This document shows, piece after piece, positions 25,245 through 33,187 of a DNA stretch of 64,000 nt. The notes under the pieces are model-generated. The model made no database searches, had not been told where the DNA came from, and was given only the letters and a program-made list of their open reading frames with translations. Source of the DNA: a virus; the IMG/VR virus record IMGVR_UViG_3300038696_000205, positions 55,323-119,322 of that record. The stretch is one strand, 5' to 3'. Numbering within the stretch: the first letter of the stretch is position 1; each line of letters begins with the position of its first letter. Position numbers and translations under genes: made by a program.

Positions 25245-26192
25245 ATGGAGAATAACCATAAACCATTTATAGTTAATACATTAAGGAATTTAAAATCAAA
25301 TAGTTTTGGTAGCACATCTTCTATAAATTATATTAATAAGGTAGTTAGCTCGATTAATATATTAAAAGAGGATATTAACTATGACGATGATACTGAATAT
25401 GAGTATGATTGGGGTAATATTGAATCCGATGTTAAGAATTCTACTAGAGGTATCAAGACCTTGGAGAACGCAAAGGAATATTTCAATATGTTACATGGTA
25501 AGGTCAAGAACTTACCAAAGTTAGCTAGAAAAAGAGTGTTCAATATAGCATTGCTTAGTTTAACAGGTCTTATGTTGAGTAATTTAAGTAAGACCAAAGA
25601 AGAGGTAATCGATGAACTACCAGAAGATGTTGTCGTAGACATTATGTCTGCCGATGTTGCCGCAGCTAAATTACTTAAGGCTGCAACGGTTAAAAAAGAA
25701 TTCCCAAAGGTTAGGGATGTCAGTAGTTCTTTTATTGAATTTTTAAAGTATGAGGAAGGTTCCCCTATTAAAAAGGGTCAACCTATATTGACCGCCTATG
25801 ATTTAGGTGACGGACACGTAACTATTGGTTACGGTCATGCTGAATCCAAGAGTTACACCAAGATGATTCCTGGTGAGACAAAGATAAGTTATGCTAGAGC
25901 CGAAAAGCTTTTGAAAAAGGATGTTGAGTGGGCCAGTAACTCTCTAAATAGAATTTTAGAGGATTGGGGTGAAGAAGGAATTAAAGTTAACGTAACTCAG
26001 GGAATGTATGATTCAATGGTATCGTTAATATACAATATGGGTATCGGTAACTTTAAAAAAAGCAAGGTTTTAAGATTGGTAAAAGCTAACAAACTTAAAA
26101 GAGCTAAGAAATTAATTAAAAATACCCATATTACATATCCAGGTCATGTTACACGTAGGAGCAAGGAGGCCGAAATGTTCGACTTACCTTAA
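25245..26192 (+). CDS. T4-type lysozyme (GH24) with a 155-residue N-terminal extension
   Basis: 315 aa. The C-terminal ~160 residues are a GH24 muramidase: Glu in FLKYEEGSPIKK, Asp/Thr in TAYDLGDGHVTIGYGH, then NMGIGNFKKSKVLRL and TRRSKEAEMF. It cleaves peptidoglycan. The first 155 residues have a charged start (MENNHKPFIVNTLRNLK) and one hydrophobic stretch (IALLSLTGLMLSNLSK), perhaps a targeting or anchoring region; a virion lysozyme is possible. One of only four plus-strand genes. Confidence 0.85.
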   Translation: MENNHKPFIVNTLRNLKSNSFGSTSSINYINKVVSSINILKEDINYDDDTEYEYDWGNIESDVKNSTRGIKTLENAKEYFNMLHGKVKNLPKLARKRVFNIALLSLTGLMLSNLSKTKEEVIDELPEDVVVDIMSADVAAAKLLKAATVKKEFPKVRDVSSSFIEFLKYEEGSPIKKGQPILTAYDLGDGHVTIGYGHAESKSYTKMIPGETKISYARAEKLLKKDVEWASNSLNRILEDWGEEGIKVNVTQGMYDSMVSLIYNMGIGNFKKSKVLRLVKANKLKRAKKLIKNTHITYPGHVTRRSKEAEMFDLP

Positions 26193-26194
26193 TT

Positions 26195-26395
26195 TCATTT
26201 ATTATAACTCCTTAACTGGTCCAACATTATCTGATGTTGCTTAATTAAGCGTTTTCTAATAGTTTCAATAACCTCTATTTGATTGTGGTTATTCAGATTG
26301 AATATTCTATCGGCTATTTCCTCACCCATAATAATATGGTCAGGTTTTGTCATTTCGTCTATTGTTGTTGAAATCTTATTTTTTAATAAGTTCAT
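26195..26395 (-). CDS. Small hypothetical protein (66 aa)
   Basis: Helical, charged protein, convergent with the lysozyme gene and two bases from its stop. Not recognised. Confidence 0.55.
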   Translation of the reverse strand: MNLLKNKISTTIDEMTKPDHIIMGEEIADRIFNLNNHNQIEVIETIRKRLIKQHQIMLDQLRSYNK

Positions 26396-26429
26396 ATTTT
26401 TTATTTTTGAGGTTAGTTATTATTGTTTA

Positions 26430-26975
26430 TTATCCAAAAAGTGTTATCCAAATTGATGTGTCTGCTTGACCTATAATACCTACAATAGCACTTAAGATAG
26501 GGTTACCGAAGTATAGAAATAGACCGAATAGTGACCAGGATATAAGAAATGGTAGTCTAGACTCATACAAGCCCTCATATATTTCATCGTCCCACGTTAT
26601 TAATACGGCAGATATAACTATCAACCCTAACATAAAGCCAGCTAATGATTCGTAAAATTCTGGGAATCCACTAAATAGAAAGTAACCATATATCCCAAAG
26701 AAATAATCCAATAGGGTAAATATGCAAATTACTATTACACCCTTTAGGTCCTTAATTCTTACATCTTTATGTGTTGGGAATACGTATGCAAATACCACAA
26801 ATATGGGTACTAATATATATGTTATGGCACCGAAGGCTATCATGGCAAGGTTTCCAACCATGTATGAACCTATTTCTTTGTCTAACGACCACTTGAACGA
26901 ATCATAACTACCATCACTATTTTGAATGGTTTTTGTCCAATTATTACCCGAATTACTCTTTTTATTATCTATCAT
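26430..26975 (-). CDS. Polytopic membrane protein (181 aa)
   Basis: Polar N-terminus (MIDNKKSNSGNNWTKTIQNS) followed by about five hydrophobic helices. No family recognised. Upstream gap carries AT-rich promoter-like sequence (CGTATATTTGTA near 27010). Confidence 0.65.
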   Translation of the reverse strand: MIDNKKSNSGNNWTKTIQNSDGSYDSFKWSLDKEIGSYMVGNLAMIAFGAITYILVPIFVVFAYVFPTHKDVRIKDLKGVIVICIFTLLDYFFGIYGYFLFSGFPEFYESLAGFMLGLIVISAVLITWDDEIYEGLYESRLPFLISWSLFGLFLYFGNPILSAIVGIIGQADTSIWITLFG

Positions 26976-27028
26976 AATTTATGTTATTTAATTATTATGA
27001 TACAAATATACGAATAATATTTAGTTTA

Positions 27029-27742
27029 TTATAATATTTTTGAATAAAGTTCGTCAAATACTTCTTTTACTCCTTTTGTTGCGGTCTTTTTTATGTATTT
27101 AATACCAGTACCCAACTGAGGACCTTCCTCGAAATAATCAACTGGGTCTGGGTCTATGTAGTAAACTTTAGTGTTTGGTCCCACCATATCCATCATACCA
27201 ACAGTGTAATGTATTTGGAATGATGTTCCCACCATAATTAAATAATCCGCTTTTGATAGTGCCCTAGTAGACTCTTCCATATTAAATGGATACTCACCAA
27301 AAAATACGGTATGTGGCCTTAACTGTGACCCCTTGATACATTTATCACCTAAATTTAATGAACCCCTACAATCATAATATAATTCTGGGTCTAAGGTACT
27401 TCTACACTTCATTAATTCACCGTGTAGATGTAGTATGTTCTTGCAACCAGCCTTTTCCAATAAATCGGATACGTTTTGGGTAACATGGGTGACATCAAAA
27501 TGCGTATCAAGTTCGGCCAATAATTTATGTGCCGAATTGGGTTTGGTCTTATGTAGGGCTTCCCTAAGCATGTTATGAAAATCTAATACCTTACTCTTAT
27601 CTTTTTTCCAACCCTCAGTGGTCGCAACTTCATCTATCTTGTAATTATACCAAAGTCCGTTGTCGGTATCCCTGAACGTATCTACGCCAGATTCTTTATC
27701 TAATCCAGCACCGCTGAATACTACTATTTTTTTTCTGCTCAT
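27029..27742 (-). CDS. Sirtuin (Sir2-family NAD+-dependent deacylase)
   Basis: 237 aa. VVFSGAGLDKESGVDTFR is the GAG NAD+-binding motif; VTQNVSDLLEKAG replaces the usual TQNIDxLHxxAG, with Ser where Asp is common; HLHGEL supplies the catalytic His; late VGTSFQIH fits the NAD+ pocket. Only a CRS...DCRG pair remains of the zinc site. It consumes NAD+ and releases nicotinamide, feeding the NAMPT step. The target is unknown. Confidence 0.85.
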   Translation of the reverse strand: MSRKKIVVFSGAGLDKESGVDTFRDTDNGLWYNYKIDEVATTEGWKKDKSKVLDFHNMLREALHKTKPNSAHKLLAELDTHFDVTHVTQNVSDLLEKAGCKNILHLHGELMKCRSTLDPELYYDCRGSLNLGDKCIKGSQLRPHTVFFGEYPFNMEESTRALSKADYLIMVGTSFQIHYTVGMMDMVGPNTKVYYIDPDPVDYFEEGPQLGTGIKYIKKTATKGVKEVFDELYSKIL

Positions 27743-27753
27743 AATATTTTTAT

Positions 27754-28179
27754 TTATAACGTTATGTTGAAATGATTAATTAGGTCCAACCATTCGGTTT
27801 CTGGGTTAAAACCAGCCTTATCATCCATTAACACATTCATGTATGGTTTTTTATCGTAGCACCCATAACTACCGATTTTAGTTTCTACTTCTGGGTTTTC
27901 ATTTATATAATTAAAAGTAATCCCATGTTTCTTGAAAAATTCAACATATTGCAATATTTCTTCTGGGTGCGAACACGTATACATGATAAGCACTATAGAA
28001 GTGTTTAGGGTTAAATGTTGCAAAACCTCTTTTGCATACGGATAAAATTCCGTTGGGATATCACCGACTTTATAGTTCGGCTTTATTACCGTACTATGTA
28101 AATCTATGAAATAATAAACTCTGTCCCAACCTCGTTCGGACATAATCTTCTCTGAATTTTTTACGGCATCTATTATCAT
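27754..28179 (-). CDS. HAD-like hydrolase, BT0820-type (141 aa)
   Basis: FIDLHSTVIKPNY is HAD motif I in a variant form (DLHST); IVLIMYTCSH is motif II; VLMDDKAGFNPETEW holds the acidic motif IV. It resembles small phage and Bacteroidetes HAD proteins of unknown substrate. Adjacent to sirtuin (11 bases) and RmlC. Confidence 0.6.
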   Translation of the reverse strand: MIIDAVKNSEKIMSERGWDRVYYFIDLHSTVIKPNYKVGDIPTEFYPYAKEVLQHLTLNTSIVLIMYTCSHPEEILQYVEFFKKHGITFNYINENPEVETKIGSYGCYDKKPYMNVLMDDKAGFNPETEWLDLINHFNITL

Positions 28180-28189
28180 AATTTATTCT

Positions 28190-28759
28190 TTAACTGTTTT
28201 TAATATCTCTAAAAGTTGGTAGTTCTAAATCTTTTTCACTCACCACTATTAGTTCACTTGGAATTTTCCAATCAATATCTAAATCTTTATCGTTGAATAT
28301 AATTCCAGACTCGGATTCCTTATTGTAATAGTTGTCACATTTATACGTGAATATAGAACCCATTTCCAACGATATGAATCCATGGGCAAACCCCTTAGGT
28401 ACGAATACTTGTTTTCTATTCGATTCGGTAAGGTGTACCGAAACATGTTCCCCATAAGTGGGTGAACCAACCCTAATATCTACAACGACATCTAGAACCG
28501 AACCCTTGACAACACTGACCAATTTGGCCTGGGCATGTTCCCCAGTTTGGAAATGTAATCCACGTAATACATACATATTAGATACCGATAGGTTGTCTTG
28601 GACATATGTTACATTAAGTTCTGAGTGGTCCTTATAAAAAAATTTATTATATGTTTCCATAAACGAACCTCTTTCATCATTATATCTATCTAACTGTATA
28701 ATATAACAACCCTTTAATTTAGTTTCTCTTACCCACATATTTTTTTGTTTTATCTGCAT
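28190..28759 (-). CDS. rmlC: dTDP-4-dehydrorhamnose 3,5-epimerase
   Basis: 189 aa. Cupin fold with [17 protein letters not shown] and VPKGFAHGF, all diagnostic for RmlC. With RmlA (overlap of 10 bases) it belongs to dTDP-rhamnose synthesis; RmlB and RmlD are not in this window. Likely used for glycan decoration of host surface or phage parts. Confidence 0.92.
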   Translation of the reverse strand: MQIKQKNMWVRETKLKGCYIIQLDRYNDERGSFMETYNKFFYKDHSELNVTYVQDNLSVSNMYVLRGLHFQTGEHAQAKLVSVVKGSVLDVVVDIRVGSPTYGEHVSVHLTESNRKQVFVPKGFAHGFISLEMGSIFTYKCDNYYNKESESGIIFNDKDLDIDWKIPSELIVVSEKDLELPTFRDIKNS

Positions 28760-29613
28760 ATTAATTTCTTTAAATATAGGCCGTAACCACTCTTAATCAA
28801 TGGTTCTGCCAATAACTCTAACTCACTTTTATTTATATATCCCATATTGAACGCCATTTCCTCTATACAACCTATTTTTAAACCTTGTCGTTCTTCAATG
28901 ACCTCAACAAATTGACTTGCTTGATTCAGCGATTTAAACGTGCCAGTGTCCAACCAAGCTGTACCCCTATCCAAAATACTTACCTTTAACTTACCGAATC
29001 TTAAGTATTCCTTATTAATGTCGGTTATCTCATATTCACCCCTAGGGCTGGGTTTTATGTTTTCAGCAATCCAAACTACATTATTATCATAAAAATATAT
29101 ACCAGGAACCGCATAACTTGATTTCGGGTTTTCTGGTTTTTCCTCAATAGATATGGCTTCCCCATCATTATTAAATTCGACCACCCCATATCTTTCTGGG
29201 TCATGTACATGGTAACCATATACAACACCACCATTTGGGTCATAATTAGACTGTAAGAGCGTATCTAAACCAGTACCATAGAAGATGTTATCCCCAAGTA
29301 TTAAAGCTACAGAATCGCCTCCAATGAACTCTTTACCGATTATAAAGGCTTGTGCCAAACCATTTGGTTCTATTTGTGCGGCATATTTAAAACTACACCC
29401 CAATTTACTACCATCACCCAATAGATTCTCGAATAATGGTAAATCATGTGGGGTCGATATAATAAGGATTTCATTGATACCCGAACTCATTAATGTTGAT
29501 AACGGATAATAAATCATCGGCTTATCGTAAATCGGCATCAGTTGTTTACTAATGCTAAGTGTCAATGGATATAATCTAGTTCCTGAACCGCCAGCTAATA
29601 TAATTCCTTTCAT
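28750..29613 (-). CDS. rmlA: Glucose-1-phosphate thymidylyltransferase
   Basis: 287 aa. N-terminal [17 protein letters not shown] signature, [30 protein letters not shown] and a DTGTFKSL segment; full family length. Makes dTDP-glucose from dTTP and glucose-1-phosphate, first step to dTDP-rhamnose. Confidence 0.95.
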   Translation of the reverse strand: MKGIILAGGSGTRLYPLTLSISKQLMPIYDKPMIYYPLSTLMSSGINEILIISTPHDLPLFENLLGDGSKLGCSFKYAAQIEPNGLAQAFIIGKEFIGGDSVALILGDNIFYGTGLDTLLQSNYDPNGGVVYGYHVHDPERYGVVEFNNDGEAISIEEKPENPKSSYAVPGIYFYDNNVVWIAENIKPSPRGEYEITDINKEYLRFGKLKVSILDRGTAWLDTGTFKSLNQASQFVEVIEERQGLKIGCIEEMAFNMGYINKSELELLAEPLIKSGYGLYLKKLICR

Positions 29614-29626
29614 ATTACTATTTTAT

Positions 29627-30025
29627 TTATTCTTCCTCGTCTTCATCTTTAAAATCAACTGGGTAATATAACTCATATAAAGAATTTTCAGTCTTAAACT
29701 TTACATAACCTGGTGATTCTTCAATTACCTCGGTAACCATTGTTGTTTGCCAAGTGTAAAAATGATTAAATGGACTCATTATTAGACATCTACCTACCGA
29801 AATTTTTTCAAATTTATTCTTAAATGTTCCATCCTCGTTATATTCAAGCCAAAGAACATCTGGGGATGCCTTTATGAACCTAGTAGAATCTGATTTGAGT
29901 AAACGACATTTAATGTTCATGTGGTCGCACTCATTGCACACGCCAAAACCCTCTTTGAAGGCATCCATTTTCTCCCTATGTTTTGTAACCTTTTCACATT
30001 GGTCACAATATATTAATTTACCCAT
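29627..30025 (-). CDS. Zinc-ribbon hypothetical protein (132 aa)
   Basis: Starts MGKLIYCDQCEKVTKH, with a second CNEC pair at ~residue 35, forming a treble-clef-like zinc ribbon; the rest is beta-rich and ends acidic (DFKDEDEEE). Overlaps the phosphoesterase gene by 8 bases. Unknown role. Confidence 0.6.
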   Translation of the reverse strand: MGKLIYCDQCEKVTKHREKMDAFKEGFGVCNECDHMNIKCRLLKSDSTRFIKASPDVLWLEYNEDGTFKNKFEKISVGRCLIMSPFNHFYTWQTTMVTEVIEESPGYVKFKTENSLYELYYPVDFKDEDEEE

Positions 30026-30547
30026 TGTTCCTAACCCTTTCTAAATTTTTCAACGTTATGATTTCCTTTACCCTTTCATATGATATTGGGGTGAAGTTAT
30101 GTGAATCAACACCCACATCAAATTGGTTGGGTGATAATACTAAATCTTGAAATTCATCGGACACTTCCTGGTCCATAACTCGTATATCTAAACGTTCATA
30201 TATTCCACCACGAAATTCATCGATATTATAACTTTTTTTAAGGACTGTCTTTTCGTGATTACCTTTAATCAAAACCTTATGTCCATTTAATTTTTTTAAT
30301 ATTTTTAAACAATCCTGTTCTTTACCTAAAGCAAAATCACCCAGACAAAAAATTAGGTCTTCGTCTTTTACAACGCTGTTCCAGTTTTCAATTATTTTTT
30401 TATCCATTTCACCTATATCACTAAATGGTCTTTTACAATATTTAATAATATTTGCATGCATGAAGTGACAATCTGAGGTGAAATAAACCCCCTATTAGGT
30501 AAACTTTTAAAATTAAATGGGAAAGTGTCTTTTTCCTTATATTCCAT
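30018..30547 (-). pseudogene. Metallophosphoesterase, frameshifted at a G run
   Basis: The main frame from MHANIIKYC to the end carries FCLGDFALG and IKGNHEKT, motifs of small calcineurin-like phosphoesterases. The missing N-terminus is upstream in two frames: MEYKEKDTFPFNFKSLPNR, then VYFTSDCHFMHAN. One extra G in the run near 30496 would join them into a normal ~175-aa enzyme. Either a consensus error or a real lesion. Confidence 0.7.
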
Positions 30548-30549
30548 AT

Positions 30550-31095
30550 TTATTTTTTAATTAATTTTAAAATTTCTGACCATTCTTTTTTCTTAAATTC
30601 TGGATTTAAATATAAAATAGAATTCCATAAGTTTTCATTTTTCTCTCGCAAATAACCTATTCCACGATTACAAATATCACATAATAACCCCCTAACCTCA
30701 CCAGTTTCATGGTCATGGTCAACAACTAATTTACTTTCAAGGTTACATATTAAACATTTATTATCCTGTTCTAATATCATTTTATTTTTACCATCAATAT
30801 CAAGATTATAATAACGTTTTAAATTGCATTCTTGCATTTGTATTCTGTGACATTCTTTACATTGTCGTCTAAAACCAAATTTATTTTTATTTGAAATATG
30901 AAAATTATTTTCGTTCATATCTTTTAAAAAATCACATTTAGTGCATCGTAATTGTTTTGGGGAATAATTAATTTTACTTTTATTTTTTCGACAACTTTTA
31001 CAATCACCCCTATAACCATCTGGTCTATCTTTAGCTTTATGAAATTCAACCACTGATTTAATTTCATCACAGTAAATACATCTTTTTTCTTTCAT
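30550..31095 (-). CDS. Endonuclease VII-like HNH nuclease
   Basis: 181 aa. Two N-terminal zinc-finger pairs (CIYC...CKSC and CTKC...CKEC), then CLIC...VVDHDHETGEVRGLLCD, the recombination endonuclease VII signature. Probably a mobile free-standing nuclease between the phosphoesterase and the Thg1-like gene; a Holliday-junction role is less likely given the fingers. Confidence 0.8.
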   Translation of the reverse strand: MKEKRCIYCDEIKSVVEFHKAKDRPDGYRGDCKSCRKNKSKINYSPKQLRCTKCDFLKDMNENNFHISNKNKFGFRRQCKECHRIQMQECNLKRYYNLDIDGKNKMILEQDNKCLICNLESKLVVDHDHETGEVRGLLCDICNRGIGYLREKNENLWNSILYLNPEFKKKEWSEILKLIKK

Positions 31096-31215
31096 ACGTT
31101 TCTTTAATAATAAATATAATTAAAATGTATTTTATTCCAAAAATATGTATTTGATTCCAAATTAACTATTTTAATACACTCTTCTAGATTTGGATTATTA
31201 ATTTAATATTCCATT

Positions 31216-31971
31216 TTATTTTTTGGGTATTAAGTTTGTAAATAATTCTCTTTCTTTTGTTATCCAGATTGCTGGGTTAATGGCCCACCTACTTCTTAGA
31301 GCTTCCGTATTTTCTTTTTGGAATTCATTATTTGTTGCCGCAATCTTATATATCTCCTTTGTAATCATCCTACCCCTTTTAAAACCATCGGGTTGGTCGT
31401 TCCAGTTAACGCCTTTGGTCATACATAAATCTTGCATACCACTTGTGTTAACACCATTAAGTTCTTTATGGCTAAATAGGGATTGTGCGGTCATACTAAT
31501 TGAATTTCTAACACAATCTTGTTGTGTCCATATAAAATAGTTTTCAACCTCAACAGCTTCTGATATTGTGAATACCCTACTATCAAAAATAGCTAATTTA
31601 TCGGTTATGTTATGGGTTCTCATATAATCGTTAAAATATGTACTGGCCATTGATGCTGTAACACTAACAATTTTCTGTATAGCACCATCAAAAAATGCGG
31701 ATGTACCAATTTTTTCAAAATCCGTTAACAATATACTGATTTCATCTGATTGCGTATACCCCAATCTTGCACCTTGGATATTGGCACATAGCATTGAGGT
31801 CGTGTAATCCATGGCATCCATTAACCTGGTATCATACGGTATTTCAAATCCCTTGGTGAAGGTATGAAAAGCTTTACCGTCCATTCTTATAATAGAATAG
31901 GTACGTCTAGGTAAGTAACTTTTTGACCTAGATTCGTACATTTTCATTCTATCACCTAATTCATCTTTCAT
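31216..31971 (-). CDS. Thg1-like 3'-5' RNA polymerase
   Basis: 251 aa. YSIIRMDGKAFHTFTKGF and LGYTQSDEISILL are the two catalytic carboxylate motifs of the tRNA-His guanylyltransferase family. Bacterial and phage members (TLPs) add nucleotides at the 5' end of truncated tRNAs in a template-directed 3'-5' direction. Placed near the tRNA territory and RNA-end enzymes, a tRNA 5'-end repair role is the natural reading. Confidence 0.9.
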   Translation of the reverse strand: MKDELGDRMKMYESRSKSYLPRRTYSIIRMDGKAFHTFTKGFEIPYDTRLMDAMDYTTSMLCANIQGARLGYTQSDEISILLTDFEKIGTSAFFDGAIQKIVSVTASMASTYFNDYMRTHNITDKLAIFDSRVFTISEAVEVENYFIWTQQDCVRNSISMTAQSLFSHKELNGVNTSGMQDLCMTKGVNWNDQPDGFKRGRMITKEIYKIAATNNEFQKENTEALRSRWAINPAIWITKERELFTNLIPKK

Positions 31972-31981
31972 ATTGTTTTAT

Positions 31982-32626
31982 TTAAAATTTTAAAACTTTC
32001 ATAATACAAGTTATCGATATCCTGTATTCATCACTTAAGTTGGGTGATGAAAAGTGCATGCAATTTTTATCGTGCACAAGTATTTGACCCTTTTTCATTG
32101 GAACCATTGTAAAATCCTTATTCTGATAAACATCGGAATATAGGGAAACGCCCTTTTTACCTGTTCTAACCCTAACGTTGGTCCCAATCGCCTTATGTTC
32201 GACCAGACCACCTAAATGACTTCCAGGTACATAGAACATACAGGAATTTATTAAATCAACATCCTGTAATGGAATCCAAAATGTAAAAACATCTTCATCC
32301 GTTTCAAAGTATGCGTTATCCTGATGTGCGGAGGTCATTTTATAGTTTGGGGGTTTACAGAAATATTGGTTATTCAATATTTCATATTCTTCCGCACCTA
32401 TTAAATTGGCCAATAATGGATTTAGATGTTTAAAATTTAAATTCTGGATTTGTTTTATATCCCCTAATTTGGTCCTAAACACATTGTTATTATCTACACT
32501 ACTACCTATGCTTTCAAGATTGGTGGAAAACTTATTTATTAAATTTAGCACCTTACTTGAATCTATAACTTGGAAACCATCCTTACCTAGATTTTCACTA
32601 CCGTTTACTTTATTGAATTTAAACAC
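31982..32626 (-). CDS. Phytanoyl-CoA dioxygenase-like 2OG-Fe(II) oxygenase
   Basis: 214 aa. AHQDNAYF gives the HxD iron ligands, FYVPGSHLGG is the family core, and HDKNCMHFSSPN plus EYRISIT gives the distal His and 2-oxoglutarate Arg. Substrate unknown; PhyH-like enzymes in phages can hydroxylate small molecules or sugars. Ten bases downstream of the Thg1-like gene. Confidence 0.8.
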   Translation of the reverse strand: MFKFNKVNGSENLGKDGFQVIDSSKVLNLINKFSTNLESIGSSVDNNNVFRTKLGDIKQIQNLNFKHLNPLLANLIGAEEYEILNNQYFCKPPNYKMTSAHQDNAYFETDEDVFTFWIPLQDVDLINSCMFYVPGSHLGGLVEHKAIGTNVRVRTGKKGVSLYSDVYQNKDFTMVPMKKGQILVHDKNCMHFSSPNLSDEYRISITCIMKVLKF

Positions 32627-32828
32627 GTTTCTTTTCTTTTTTTAGATTAGCCTTTACTTCAACACCAGAGAATACATAGCTTGGTGAGTAATCACCATAA
32701 TTAGATTCAGCTTTAACATTAAATCTAACATCTTCAACCGTGTAACCACTGTCTGTTAAGAATTTAATAATTATTTTTTGAACACTGTTCGGGTCCAGAT
32801 TTATAGTTGTTTCAGTTTTTATATCCAT
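32619..32828 (-). CDS. Small hypothetical protein (69 aa)
   Basis: Starts MDIKTETTINLDPNSVQKII; beta-rich with Lys-rich C-terminus, resembling the short 'NxNLxPxxVxxII' proteins found in many large phages. Overlaps the PhyH gene start. Confidence 0.55.
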   Translation of the reverse strand: MDIKTETTINLDPNSVQKIIIKFLTDSGYTVEDVRFNVKAESNYGDYSPSYVFSGVEVKANLKKEKKRV

Positions 32829-32831
32829 AAT

Positions 32832-33185
32832 TTATTGCACGTTTTTTAATAATATACACTTCTTGTGATTGTAAAGATAAGTAATTTCATTTGCATTTGC
32901 AAGGAAATGAGATAATTCTTCACACCAAATATCTAAAATTAGGTACTGACCTAACTTAAATTTAAACCCACCATAGTTATTTATAGTATAGTTTGAGTCC
33001 GTTAAATGCATCAACGATACAATCGTATTATGGTATAATCCCCTATCAGGTACTATAATATCATAATCACTTATTAACCCATCATTTACTATTTGATTTA
33101 CGGACCCACCCACCAACCAACCTTCACTTGAAAGTAAAATTGATTTTATTCTATTGTTTAACTTTGAATATACTACACTTTTCAT
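32832..33185 (-). CDS. Minimal polymerase-beta-type nucleotidyltransferase
   Basis: 117 aa. GWLVGGSVNQIVNDG followed by SDYDIIVP is the GG-S...DxD head signature of CCA-adding/poly(A) polymerases and related NTases; LILDIWC could hold the third carboxylate. Far shorter than a complete CCA enzyme. Since nearly all tRNAs here lack an encoded CCA, tRNA end addition is an attractive but unproven idea. Immediately upstream of NAMPT in the sequence order and co-directional. Confidence 0.6.
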   Translation of the reverse strand: MKSVVYSKLNNRIKSILLSSEGWLVGGSVNQIVNDGLISDYDIIVPDRGLYHNTIVSLMHLTDSNYTINNYGGFKFKLGQYLILDIWCEELSHFLANANEITYLYNHKKCILLKNVQ

Positions 33186-33187
33186 GA

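Noticed and set aside
27029-27742. Sir2 as a ThsA/DSR-type defence NADase
   Set aside because: It is a single short sirtuin domain with catalytic His and partial zinc site and no sensor or SLOG domain, so a deacylase is more likely.
32832-33185. MNT/HEPN-type toxin-antitoxin
   Set aside because: The nucleotidyltransferase has no HEPN partner next to it and sits in the NAD+/RNA-repair gene group.
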